64,000 nt of DNA from Mycobacterium paraffinicum (GTDB lineage: Bacteria; Actinomycetota; Actinomycetes; Mycobacteriales; Mycobacteriaceae): positions 171,488-235,487 of the forward strand of contig NZ_MPNT01000007.1 in NCBI RefSeq assembly GCF_001907675.1, read 5' to 3'. The position numbers and the translations under genes are program-made. This document shows positions 56,302-64,000 of this stretch, in pieces. The stretch's first letter is position 1. Every line of letters starts with the position of its first letter. The notes under the pieces were generated by a model. That model was not told where the DNA came from. It was given only the letters and a program-made list of their open reading frames with translations, and ran no database searches.

Positions 56302-56478
56302 TGTCAAAACACCCTCCTGCGGTTCGCAGGACAGCGTATGACGCGGGACCGCGACGCACACCCCCAACGTGCGACTTTCCGGTGGCCCGCCGGAGAAATG
56401 ACGGTGCTCCTCAAACGGCGGCCCGGGCTCGCCCCGACCCGGGCACGCGGGGGCGGGGTCGGTTTGCTGTCGGGCCGC

Positions 56479-57378
56479 TCAGTGGGCGGCTATCCTGAGC
56501 CCGATCATCGTGTGCAATTCATCGACCGACCAGGGTTCGGCCTCATGGTGATCCCGATAGCCCAGCAGCCGCGGCGTCGGTCGGTCGAAACTACCGACGA
56601 ATCCTCCTGCGGCAACAAAGATTTGGCCCGTAACGCCCTGGGCGAGGTCGCTCACCAGATACGCGTAGAGCGGGGCCACGAAGGCCGGCGGGGCGCTGTC
56701 CAGCGAGGCGCGCATGGTCGTTTCGTCCAGCAAACCGCGGCGGTGCAGGTCCTCGATGTGTCGTTCGTACTCGGCGCCCGTGGACAGCCGCGTCCTGGCG
56801 CCGGGACAGACCACGTTGGCCCGTACGCCGTGCGGCTTCAGTTCGGCGGCAACGGCCATGGTCATGGCGTTCACCGCTCCCTTGCCCGCGGGATAGCCGG
56901 TGCCGCCGTAGTCGCCCAGGAAGGCGACCGAGCTGGTCGTGACGATCGCGCCGTGCCCCTGCGCGGCCATCACACGGGCGGCCGCCCGGCACGTGTGGAA
57001 CGCCGAGCCCAGGTGGGCGCTGATCAGGCGGTCGAAATCGTCCGGTGCGATGTTCAAGATCGAGGAGCCGGGCGGCTCGGCGATTCCCGCGCAGTTGATC
57101 AGGCCGTCCAGCTGCCCATAAGTACGGACGCAGTCGTCGACGAGCGCCCCGGCGATGCGCTCGGAGTTCGCGGGTCCGACCACCGCGGTGGCCCGCCCGC
57201 CGGATGCCGTGATGGCGGCGACGGTCTCCGCGACGGCGTCCGCGTCGCGCCCATTGACCACGACGCCGGCGCCCAGGGCGCCGAGCAGTTCGGCGACCGA
57301 GCGCCCGATCCCGCGGCTGCCGCCGGCCACCACCACCGCGCGGCCGGCCAGCAGGCGCTCTGCCTCGTTCACCACCAT
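56479..57378 (-). CDS. SDR family oxidoreductase
   Basis: About 299 residues from the ATG at 57378; an ATG at 57417 would add 13 residues. Rossmann motif VVAGGSRGIGR, NCAG near 95, catalytic Ser in TTSSVAFLG and Tyr/Lys in YPAGKGAVN. C-terminal VSDLAQGVTGQIFVAAGGF. A long, non-standard tail of ~45 residues follows. NAD(P)-dependent dehydrogenase of unknown substrate, typical of mycobacterial lipid or sterol metabolism. Confidence 0.83.
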   Translation of the reverse strand: MVVNEAERLLAGRAVVVAGGSRGIGRSVAELLGALGAGVVVNGRDADAVAETVAAITASGGRATAVVGPANSERIAGALVDDCVRTYGQLDGLINCAGIAEPPGSSILNIAPDDFDRLISAHLGSAFHTCRAAARVMAAQGHGAIVTTSSVAFLGDYGGTGYPAGKGAVNAMTMAVAAELKPHGVRANVVCPGARTRLSTGAEYERHIEDLHRRGLLDETTMRASLDSAPPAFVAPLYAYLVSDLAQGVTGQIFVAAGGFVGSFDRPTPRLLGYRDHHEAEPWSVDELHTMIGLRIAAH

Positions 57379-57779
57379 CGGTGTCGGAAAGCGTTGTGCG
57401 TGACCGGCTCTCGGCATCGGTCAACGACACGTCGTACGAATTCGGTCACGAACATTAGGCGAACAGTACCCAGCGCGGCTGGAAATGAGAACCTCGACCT
57501 GACACGTCCGTTTCAGACCCAATCGGGCCAAGCGATCGCGGGCGCGCGCGAAGGGGCGTATAGTCACCAATGAAGTCCGTTCTGGACGTGTCGCCGTTTA
57601 GCTCAAAGCGGCCAGTCAGCCGCATGGCTACCGAGCTTGATATGGCTCCGGCGACGAACACCCGAGTCATCCCCCTTCGGTAATCCGTGTGTGTTGGATC
57701 GATAACGAGTCCGGCGGATAGAGGGCGGCGAGATAGCTGTCATGTCTCGCTGCACACGACTCAGAGGAGTGAGTCAGCA
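57379..57779. other. Intergenic region before the sigma-factor leader
   Basis: About 400 bp. It should hold promoters for the SDR (left) and the leader/sigma transcript (right). No SigF-type GTTT/GGGTA pair was found. A 37-codon frame (57570-57683, MKSVLDVSPFSSKRP) is open but has no supporting homology. Confidence 0.4.
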
Positions 57780-57848
57780 ATGCAAATCGTTTTGTATGCA
57801 GGACTTTTGAGGATCGACCGCGCCGACACCGGGCGCGTGCGCCTATGA
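57780..57848 (+). CDS. 22-residue leader peptide coupled to the sigma factor
   Basis: MQIVLYAGLLRIDRADTGRV followed by RL, stop TGA at 57846-57848. GAGGAG lies about 11 nt before its ATG, whereas the sigma-factor ATG (57845) has no such site. The two overlap as ATGA, a standard coupling arrangement. It may be a regulatory leader or the worn remnant of an upstream anti-sigma gene, since sigF usually follows rsbW/usfX. No protein evidence is available. Confidence 0.5.
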   Translation: MQIVLYAGLLRIDRADTGRVRL

Positions 57849-58660
57849 CCGATGTAATAACGACCCCACGCCCGCGCCCTGCCGAGTGCCGCGACAAAAA
57901 AGCCGACGATTCCTACGACGACGTGGTCCAGATGTTCGTCGAGCTGCGTCAGATGCCTGCCGAGTCGCACGAGTACAGCCGCCAACGCGAACGGATCGTG
58001 GCCCGATGCCTGCCCCTGGCCGACCATGTCGCCAGCCACTTCGCCCGCCGCGGTGAAGGTATCGACGACCTCGTCCAGGTGGCACGCCTGGGATTGATGA
58101 ACGCCGTCAATCGGTTCGATCCCGCCAAGGGACCCAGCTTCATCGGCTTCGCCGTCCCCACCATGATGGGCGAGGTGCGGAGGTATTTCCGCGACTACAG
58201 CTGGGGCATGCGGGTCCCGCGGCGGTTGCGCGAGCTGCACGTGCAGATCAGCCGGACGACCGGGGATCTGGCTCAGAAGCTTGGGCGCGCGCCCACCGCG
58301 GGCGAGCTGGCACAGGCGCTGGAAGTCCCCCGCGAGGAAATCGTCGAATGCCTCGTGGCCGGCGATGCCTACCGGTTGGATTCCCTGGACGCGCCGGTGG
58401 GCACCGACAGTTCGGGCACGCCCCGCCTGGTCGCCGACGCGGTTGGCGGCATCGATCCGCAGATCGAACACATCACCAACCGCGAGGCCCTGCGGGTCCT
58501 GGTTGCCGGCCTGCCCGAACGCGAACGCGAGGTCTTGCGCATGCGGTTCTTCGAGTCGATGACGCAGAGCCAGATCGCCGAGCGCATCGGGGTGTCACAG
58601 ATGCAGGTCTCCCGCATCCTGGCCAGCACCCTGCGCTGCCTGCGCGACCAATTGGACTAA
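57845..58660 (+). CDS. SigF/SigB-type RNA polymerase sigma factor
   Basis: 271 residues. Group 3 sigma factor of the SigB/SigF class: region 2 LADHVASHFARRGEGIDDLVQVARLGLMNAVNRFDPAKG, region 3 VPRRLRELHVQIS, region 4 HTH MTQSQIAERIGVSQMQVSRIL. Could be SigF itself or a paralogue. The usual adjacent anti-sigma (RsbW/UsfX) gene is missing, and UsfY-like (29946) is 28 kb away. Translation appears coupled to a short leader. Confidence 0.88.
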   Translation: MTDVITTPRPRPAECRDKKADDSYDDVVQMFVELRQMPAESHEYSRQRERIVARCLPLADHVASHFARRGEGIDDLVQVARLGLMNAVNRFDPAKGPSFIGFAVPTMMGEVRRYFRDYSWGMRVPRRLRELHVQISRTTGDLAQKLGRAPTAGELAQALEVPREEIVECLVAGDAYRLDSLDAPVGTDSSGTPRLVADAVGGIDPQIEHITNREALRVLVAGLPEREREVLRMRFFESMTQSQIAERIGVSQMQVSRILASTLRCLRDQLD

Positions 58661-58779
58661 CACTCATCGCCCGCCAGGGGCCTTCGGCGCCACGCCCGCG
58701 TCACGCCGCAATGTACTGTGCGATTCGGGAACGAACTCGACTGCGGCGCCGAAGGCTGCCTGGGAAGGGGGCTCGATCG

Positions 58780-59403
58780 ATGAGGACTTCACGGACGGTG
58801 GCCGCGGGCATCGCGGCGACGACGGCGGTGGCGGTGGCGGTAGCGGGGTGCGGCGGCAAGAATTCGACGCCCTCGACGTCGAAGCCGGGAACCTCCAGCT
58901 CGGCTTCAAGCGCCCAGAGCTCGGCGCCGGCGTCGTCGGCTCCCGCGCAGCCGGGCGATTACACCGGACTGCTGATCCAGGCCGGCGACATCAACGCCCC
59001 GATTCAGTTCACGGCCAGCCCGCCGATCAGCAACCCGAACGGCCAGCCGGGCGTCGCGACGACGTTCAAAGACGACGACGGCAGCCACGTCATCAAGGAC
59101 ACCATCCAGGTGTTGGCCGACCCCGGCGCCGCCACGAACGCGTTGAACGCGGCCAAGGGCGCTCAGGGTGACGTGATCAAGAACCCGACCACGCAAGCCG
59201 CAAACGTCGGGACGGGCGGAACGACCCTGCTGGGCAACTCCCCCGACCGCAACAAGGGTGTGACCCTGCTGCTGTTCACCGAGGGCAGGGCCTTCGTCAC
59301 GCTGCAGTTCGACGGACCGCCCGACACGCTGGCCCCCGCGGATTTCGTCAACGACGTCGGCCAGAAACAGGACGCGGCCATCAAGAAGGGGCTCGGCGGC
59401 TGA
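58780..59403 (+). CDS. Lipoprotein, conserved mycobacterial
   Basis: 207 residues from the ATG at 58780, GGAAGGGG about 8 nt before. Signal peptide with lipobox VAVAGC (Cys24), then a Ser/Thr/Pro-rich linker of ~35 residues and a strand-rich domain (DYTGLLIQAGDINAPIQF, GNSPDRNKGVTLLLFTEG). Predicted to be lipid-anchored on the outer face of the membrane. Function not recognised. Confidence 0.82.
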   Translation: MRTSRTVAAGIAATTAVAVAVAGCGGKNSTPSTSKPGTSSSASSAQSSAPASSAPAQPGDYTGLLIQAGDINAPIQFTASPPISNPNGQPGVATTFKDDDGSHVIKDTIQVLADPGAATNALNAAKGAQGDVIKNPTTQAANVGTGGTTLLGNSPDRNKGVTLLLFTEGRAFVTLQFDGPPDTLAPADFVNDVGQKQDAAIKKGLGG

Positions 59404-59437
59404 CCGCGAGCTGACCGCCCACTACCAAGGAGCCCGA

Positions 59438-59929
59438 TTGACCGTCATCAACGGCATGCCGGCCCATGCCCTGCTGCTGCACTTCGTGGTGGTGCTCGTG
59501 CCCCTGACCGCCCTGCTGGAGATCGTGTGCGTGTTTTGGCCGACGGCGCGGCGCGGCCCTCTGTTGTGGTTGGCAGTGCTATCGGCCGCCGTCACCATGG
59601 TGCTGACGCCGATCACGGTGAACGCCGGCGAATGGCTCTACGACCTGAGGGCCGAACCCAGCGCCATCCTGCAAAAGCACGCCGCCCTGGGCAGCACGAT
59701 GACCTACTTCTCCGCCGCACTGCTGGCGGCCGCCCTGGTGCTCGTGGCGATGCACGTGATCGAACGCCGCTCGGACCAGAGCCGCGTGGTGGTCCGGGCG
59801 ACCATCGCGATACTGGTGCTCGCCGTGGCCGTCGCATCGACGATCCAGATCTACCGCGTGGGTGATGCTGGGGCCCAATCCGTTTGGGGTGGCGAGATCG
59901 CCCATCTGCAGAAATCTCACCCGGGTTAG
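59438..59929 (+). CDS. DUF2231 membrane protein
   Basis: 163 residues with TTG start at 59438 supported by AAGGAG; ATG at 59456 is the alternative. Four transmembrane helices (about 9-33, 42-62, 87-105, 120-140). Begins NGMPAHALLLHFVVVLVPL, the typical DUF2231 start. Unknown function. Ends 15 bp from the convergent nitroreductase stop. Confidence 0.82.
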   Translation: MTVINGMPAHALLLHFVVVLVPLTALLEIVCVFWPTARRGPLLWLAVLSAAVTMVLTPITVNAGEWLYDLRAEPSAILQKHAALGSTMTYFSAALLAAALVLVAMHVIERRSDQSRVVVRATIAILVLAVAVASTIQIYRVGDAGAQSVWGGEIAHLQKSHPG

Positions 59930-59944
59930 CGGTCGTCGCGACCC

Positions 59945-60421
59945 CTACGCGGTGGGCGTGAGGAGAAATAGCCGGAATTGGCGCCGGCCCGCGCGATCCT
60001 GGGCGATTTGGTAGTTCGGCCAGTGCGCCACCGCCGTGGACCATGCTTCGTCGCGTTCCGCGCCGGTGAGCAGCCGCACCGACGCGACGAAGCGATGGCC
60101 GTGCCTGCGGACGGTAACGCGTTGTGTCGCTTTGAGGTTCGCCGACCATGAGGGATGGCGCTCTCGGCCCCAGTTGGAGCCGACCAGCAGCAGCCCGCCG
60201 TCGACCGGCACGTACTGCACCGTCGCCGTACGGGCCAGGCCCGTCTTGCGGCCCGACGTGGTGATCTGCACGTTCGGCAGGCCCGCGAGATCGAGCACAC
60301 CGAACCGCCCGGTCGTCGCGAAGCGAAGTAGCGCCTCAAGACTTTCCGCGACGGGCCGACCGGTCAGGACGAGCCGGCGGTAGGCCGCGGGGTTGCGAGC
60401 GACCCGCTGCAGCGGATTCAT
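59945..60421 (-). CDS. Deazaflavin (F420)-dependent nitroreductase family protein
   Basis: 158 residues from the ATG at 60421 (MNPLQRVARN). DDN/DUF385 split-barrel: ITTSGRKTGLARTATVQYVPVDGGLLLVGSNWG, HPSWSANLKATQRVTV and a C-terminal FRLFLLTPTA. Members use F420H2 or bind deazaflavin. The frame extends upstream, but that part has no homology. Confidence 0.85.
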   Translation of the reverse strand: MNPLQRVARNPAAYRRLVLTGRPVAESLEALLRFATTGRFGVLDLAGLPNVQITTSGRKTGLARTATVQYVPVDGGLLLVGSNWGRERHPSWSANLKATQRVTVRRHGHRFVASVRLLTGAERDEAWSTAVAHWPNYQIAQDRAGRRQFRLFLLTPTA

Positions 60422-60655
60422 ACGCAGACTGTATTCCCGGCCTGTGGGCGCCGCAGCGGACCTTCGCGGCGAGTTCGCTGGAAGGCGTTGCGTTGCGGTG
60501 CCGAGCCACGAGCTGCCGCCGTCATGACACCGCCGCAACGCCAGGAGACCCGCGGCGGCTTCGAATCGCAGTTCGGCGACACCCACGTGTGCGCCTCATT
60601 TAGGGTGGATGGCCTGGGGCTCGCCCAAGTCGACGAGATCGGAATCGCCTTTGAG

Positions 60656-61891
60656 ATGACCGGATCACTCAGCCCCCCTGGGTCGCTCATCGAGATCCCC
60701 GATGAGCCGGATCGGGCGCGCATGCGTTCCGAGACGGGCGCGAGGCTGCGCGCGGCGATGGCCGACCACGGTGTCGATGCGCTGATCCTGCTGATGAACG
60801 GCTACGTCGGGTACGCGACGGGGGCCAGCTGGCCGCTGCTGGACGCCGGTCTGTCCCATGTGGAGCGGCCGGTCGCGGTCGTGCTCGCCGACGACGAACA
60901 CCCGCACCTGTTCATGCCGTTCCGCGGCGGGGCGTCCTCGGAGTCACCGGTGCCCGACGATCATCTGCACGGACCCGTCTATCTCGAATTCGACCACGGC
61001 GTCGAGCAATTCGCGCGCGAGCTGGCGGGGCTGGTCCCGCCGGGCGCGAACGTCGCCGTCGACGAACTGACCGGCGCGATGCGAAGGGCCGGCCGCAAGC
61101 TGTTCCCCGGGGGCGAGCCCACGGACGCGGCGATCGTGGTCGGCGCCGCCCAGTTGGTGAAGACCCGGGATGAGCTGTCCTGCCTTCGCCGGGCCACCCG
61201 CATCACGGAACAGGCGATCGTCGACGTGCAGCAGGCGCTGGCGCCGGGAGTCCGCCAGATCGACCTGTCGGCCACGCTGGTGCGGCGCGCTTTCGAGCTG
61301 GGCGCCACCACCAACATGCTGGAGGCCATCTGGCAGGTGATGCCGAGTTCCCGGGAAGCCGGGGTGTGGACGACGCATGGCGATCTGGCACTGCCGCTGC
61401 TCCCCACCGGTCGTGAACTGGCCGCCGGTGACGTGCTGTGGACCGACATCAGCATCACGTATGCCGGGTACTGCTCCGACTTCGGCCGGACCTGGGTGGT
61501 CGGCCAACCGCCAACCCAGAGACAGCAGGACCAGTTTCGACAATGGCGGGCGATCATGGACGCGGTGCTCGCGGTGACCAAAGCCGGTGTCACCTCCGGT
61601 GACCTGGCGCGTGCGGCGATCGCCGCCAATGGTGGCCGCAAACCCTGGTTACCGCATTTCTATCTGGGCCACGGCATCGGTACCTATCCCGCCGAAGCTC
61701 CGATGATCGGCACGGATCTCGGCGAAGAGTTCGACGACAACTTCGTCTTCCGGGCCGGAATGGTGCTGGTGCTGGAACCCGTGGTGTGGGAAGACGGGAC
61801 GGGCGGTTATCGCAGTGAGGAGATCGTGGTGATCACCGAAGACGGCTACCTGCCGATCACCGACTACCCCTATTCCCCCTATGGCGACTGA
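60656..61891 (+). CDS. M24 family metallopeptidase (Xaa-Pro aminopeptidase-like)
   Basis: 411 residues from the ATG at 60656. Creatinase-like N-terminal domain, then a pita-bread domain with all five metal ligands: Asp264 (LWTDISITYAGYCSDFGRTW), Asp275, His339 (LGHGIGTYPAEAPM), Glu374 (LVLEPVVW), Glu388 (GYRSEEIVV). Should be an active dipeptidase or amidohydrolase such as Xaa-Pro or ectoine-hydrolase type. Overlaps the next gene by 11 nt. Confidence 0.86.
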   Translation: MTGSLSPPGSLIEIPDEPDRARMRSETGARLRAAMADHGVDALILLMNGYVGYATGASWPLLDAGLSHVERPVAVVLADDEHPHLFMPFRGGASSESPVPDDHLHGPVYLEFDHGVEQFARELAGLVPPGANVAVDELTGAMRRAGRKLFPGGEPTDAAIVVGAAQLVKTRDELSCLRRATRITEQAIVDVQQALAPGVRQIDLSATLVRRAFELGATTNMLEAIWQVMPSSREAGVWTTHGDLALPLLPTGRELAAGDVLWTDISITYAGYCSDFGRTWVVGQPPTQRQQDQFRQWRAIMDAVLAVTKAGVTSGDLARAAIAANGGRKPWLPHFYLGHGIGTYPAEAPMIGTDLGEEFDDNFVFRAGMVLVLEPVVWEDGTGGYRSEEIVVITEDGYLPITDYPYSPYGD

Positions 61892-63047
61892 CGTTCTGCC
61901 CGACCCCGCCGCGTTGCGGACGGGGCGTCGGGAACGCGCGCTGGCGCAGATGGACGCGCACGGGCTGGACATCCTGGTGCTCGGGCGGCAGGCCAACATT
62001 CGTTACGTGACCGGCGCACCGCAGTTGTGGATCGCGGGGACGCGGCCGTTCGGCCCGATGTGTGTGCTGGTGCGCGGGTCCGGCGAGATCTATCTGAACA
62101 GCACCGACGACGAGGGGGTTCCGGAGGAGATCGGGCACGATCATCTGTACGGACTGGCGTGGAACCCGATAACGCTCATCGACGTGCTGAAGAAGATCGA
62201 CGGCGCCGACACCGCGCGTCGGGTCGGAACCGATGCGATCACACCGACTTTCGCGGCCTTGCTGCCCGAGGCGTTCCCCAATGCCGAGCTCGTCGACGCG
62301 GAGCCGGCGATGCGCGCCGCACGGCGCGTCAAGACGGCCGACGAGATTGCCGCGATGGACACCGCGCTCCGGGTTGCCGAACGCGGACTCGCTGCCGCGC
62401 TGTCCGAATTCGCGCCGGGCGTCTCGGAGCGGACACTGGCCGGCGCCATGATGGAGGCCATGGCGGCCGGCGGGGTGAGCACACCCGCCACCCAGGACGC
62501 GGCATGGGTGACGTCGAAGGAACACCCTTGGCGGCGCGCAGGATCGGGCGAGGTGCGGCAGGGTGACCTGGTCGCGTTCGCCGCCGGGGCCCTGGCGAAC
62601 GGATACGTCGCAGAGGTGGGCCGGACCTGGCCGGCCGGTGGTTCTGCCGCCCCCGAGCTATTCCGTCGCTCAGATGTGTTGTGCGACAACATGCTTGCGG
62701 CCTGCCGACCCGGCGCGCCCACCTCCGACTTGCTGGCCGCCTATCGAGCGGCCGGTGAACCGATTCCGCCGATGCCGATCGCGCACGGGTTGGGCCTCGG
62801 ATTTGATCCGCCCGTGGTGTCCCAAACCCTGTTGGCCGCAGGCGAACTCGACCAGCTAGAGGCCGGCATGGTGTTGGCGATCACCGGGTATGTCTGGGAG
62901 GAGGGCGTCGGGGCGGTCTTCCGGCGCGACACCGTCCACATCACCGAGGGCGGCACCGAAGTATTGACCACCAGCCCGTCCTGGGACGGCACTGCATCGG
63001 CCGCTCACCGGCGCGCTACTATCTCCCAATCCCGCCGCGGTCTCTGA
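61881..63047 (+). CDS. M24 fold protein with degenerate metal site
   Basis: 388 residues. Same two-domain fold as the upstream gene, but only the His ([10 protein letters not shown], His302) of the five ligands is kept in its normal form: the first Asp is Ala (VAFAAGA), the second is Glu (AEVGRTW), the first Glu is Thr (LAITGYV) and the last site reads RRD. Probably non-hydrolytic, acting as partner or regulator of the catalytic neighbour with which it overlaps. Confidence 0.8.
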   Translation: MATDVLPDPAALRTGRRERALAQMDAHGLDILVLGRQANIRYVTGAPQLWIAGTRPFGPMCVLVRGSGEIYLNSTDDEGVPEEIGHDHLYGLAWNPITLIDVLKKIDGADTARRVGTDAITPTFAALLPEAFPNAELVDAEPAMRAARRVKTADEIAAMDTALRVAERGLAAALSEFAPGVSERTLAGAMMEAMAAGGVSTPATQDAAWVTSKEHPWRRAGSGEVRQGDLVAFAAGALANGYVAEVGRTWPAGGSAAPELFRRSDVLCDNMLAACRPGAPTSDLLAAYRAAGEPIPPMPIAHGLGLGFDPPVVSQTLLAAGELDQLEAGMVLAITGYVWEEGVGAVFRRDTVHITEGGTEVLTTSPSWDGTASAAHRRATISQSRRGL

Positions 63048-63123
63048 AATCACTTGCACCACTTTCGTTTCAGTGGTCCCAGGATGGCATTATTTGTCGG
63101 TAGGTGTTCCTAGGCTTTGGGGT

Positions 63124-64000
63124 ATGAGTCCACGCGGTCACCTCGACGCCGAGGCGGTGTTCGACGACTTGGATTCAGTTTTGGCTCGCGCGCGTGCGCT
63201 GCCGGTGGAGGCGATGACCGTTTCGCAGCAGTTGGCGATGCTGGAACGCTGCGAGCAGGCGCGCCGTCAGCTGCCCGCGATCGAGCATCCGGTGATCAAC
63301 AACCTGGCCTGCCAGGCCAGTCCGGAAGAGTTGGGCGGCACGCTGGCGCATGCGATCGCCGAGGCCACGTTGATCCGCCACGCCGAGGCGTCACAGCGGG
63401 TCAAGGAGGCGACCGATCTGGGGCCGCGGCGCGGGTTGACCGGGGAACCCTTGGAACCGGTCCTGCCGGCCACCGCGGCCGCCCAACGCCAGGGGAAACT
63501 GGGCGGTGGGCAGGTGGCGGTGATCCGCAAATTCTTCCGCCACCTACCCGGCTGGATCGACGCGGCCACCCGCGCCGCCGTGGAGGCCGACCTAGCCGCC
63601 CACGCAACCCACTACCGGCCCGAACACTTGGCCCAGCTCGCCGATCACCTCGCCGACTGCCTCAACCCCGACGGCACCTACCGCGACGAGGACCGCGCCC
63701 GCCGCCGCGGCCTGACCCTGGGCACACAAGGCCCCGACGGCATGGCGGAGCTGCGCGGACTGCTCACCCCCGAAGCCCGCGCCACCATCGAAGCCGTGTT
63801 GGCCAAACTCGCCGCCCCCGGCATGTGCAACCCGCTCGACGACACCCCCTGCATCGACGGGGCCCCCAGCCAAGACGCGATCGAACGCGACGCCCGCTCG
63901 GCGGCCCAACGCAACCACGACGCACTGCTGGCAGCCAACCGGGCCCTGCTGGCCTCGGGCAAACTCGGCCAACACAACGGCCTACCCGCCTCCATCATCA
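63124..64000 (+). CDS. DUF222 / 13E12-repeat family protein, 5' part
   Basis: At least 292 residues, running off the right edge without a stop. Starts [19 protein letters not shown] at the ATG at 63124. DUF222-like helical domain with [23 protein letters not shown] near residue 220, as in 13E12 HNH-type proteins of mycobacteria; the C-terminal HNH domain, if present, lies outside the window. Repeat-family gene, often recombinogenic. Confidence 0.85.
   Translation, partial: MSPRGHLDAEAVFDDLDSVLARARALPVEAMTVSQQLAMLERCEQARRQLPAIEHPVINNLACQASPEELGGTLAHAIAEATLIRHAEASQRVKEATDLGPRRGLTGEPLEPVLPATAAAQRQGKLGGGQVAVIRKFFRHLPGWIDAATRAAVEADLAAHATHYRPEHLAQLADHLADCLNPDGTYRDEDRARRRGLTLGTQGPDGMAELRGLLTPEARATIEAVLAKLAAPGMCNPLDDTPCIDGAPSQDAIERDARSAAQRNHDALLAANRALLASGKLGQHNGLPASII

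Noticed and set aside
57570..57683. 37-codon frame MKSVLDVSPFSSKRP upstream of the sigma factor
   Set aside because: No recognisable homology and only a distant ribosome-like sequence; kept as a note in the intergenic entry.

Overview
The window is high-GC DNA from a slow-growing non-tuberculous mycobacterium. ESX-5, found only in slow growers, fills the first 26 kb together with PPE/PE and Esx genes. DUF732 secreted proteins, a 13E12-type protein, a mycofactocin-type SDR, a UsfY-like protein and F420-type oxidoreductases fit the same genus. Gene order around ESX-5 follows M. tuberculosis (eccB5-eccC5-cyp143/ferredoxin-PPE-PE-esxM-esxN-espG5-eccD5-mycP5-eccE5-eccA5, then PPE genes, DUF732 and mgtC). 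The window is inverted relative to that map, and the flanking catabolic content is different, so this is not M. tuberculosis itself. No IS element, CRISPR array, tRNA or rRNA was seen.

1-26 kb: ESX-5, almost all on the minus strand. eccB5 and eccC5 (19.99-25.67 kb) encode the membrane anchor and ATPase. A divergent ferredoxin/CYP143 pair splits them from the substrate block: two PPE-SVP proteins, one PE, EsxM, EsxN and the chaperone EspG5. EccD5, MycP5, EccE5 and EccA5 follow. Downstream are an orphan near-identical EsxN copy, two more PPE proteins, two DUF732 secreted proteins and MgtC. Upstream of the PPE block and upstream of the PE gene there are helically phased direct repeats of GTTCAtt/GTTCACg type. 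They resemble PHO-box (RegX3) sites and are the most interesting regulatory signal here.

26-38 kb: housekeeping and small conserved genes. malQ forms an operon with an LLM-class oxidoreductase and a SnoaL-like protein. A UsfY-like membrane protein follows behind a good SigF-type promoter, then a SRPBCC protein, an Rv1780-like protein and a DUF4407 membrane protein. Next comes a small catabolic module (BBE-type flavoenzyme plus diacetylphloroglucinol-hydrolase-like enzyme) divergent from an IclR regulator across a palindrome. An ANTAR-only protein and a WS/DGAT acyltransferase close the segment.

38.5-41.7 kb: a tetR-amidase pair with two matching operators lies between an N-terminal, frameshifted piece and a C-terminal piece of a CaiB/BaiF CoA-transferase. 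This looks like one CoA-transferase gene split by the module.

42-53 kb: a tightly packed eight-gene plus-strand operon: mycofactocin-type SDR, E1 alpha, E1 beta, free-standing lipoyl domain, crotonase, acyl-CoA synthetase, Rieske oxygenase and a KstD-like flavoprotein. It ends in a long inverted repeat shared with a convergent second crotonase. Two TetR regulators, a methyltransferase and an amidohydrolase remnant follow. The substrate is unknown; the enzymes suggest CoA-linked breakdown of a cyclic (terpenoid, steroid or aromatic) compound.

53-64 kb: a membrane protein, a cutinase, a DUF5073-like/YbjQ-like pair, an SDR, a SigF-type sigma factor that appears translationally coupled to a 22-codon leader, a lipoprotein, a DUF2231 membrane protein, a deazaflavin-type nitroreductase, a catalytic/degenerate pair of M24 peptidase-fold proteins, and the start of a DUF222/13E12 protein running off the window.
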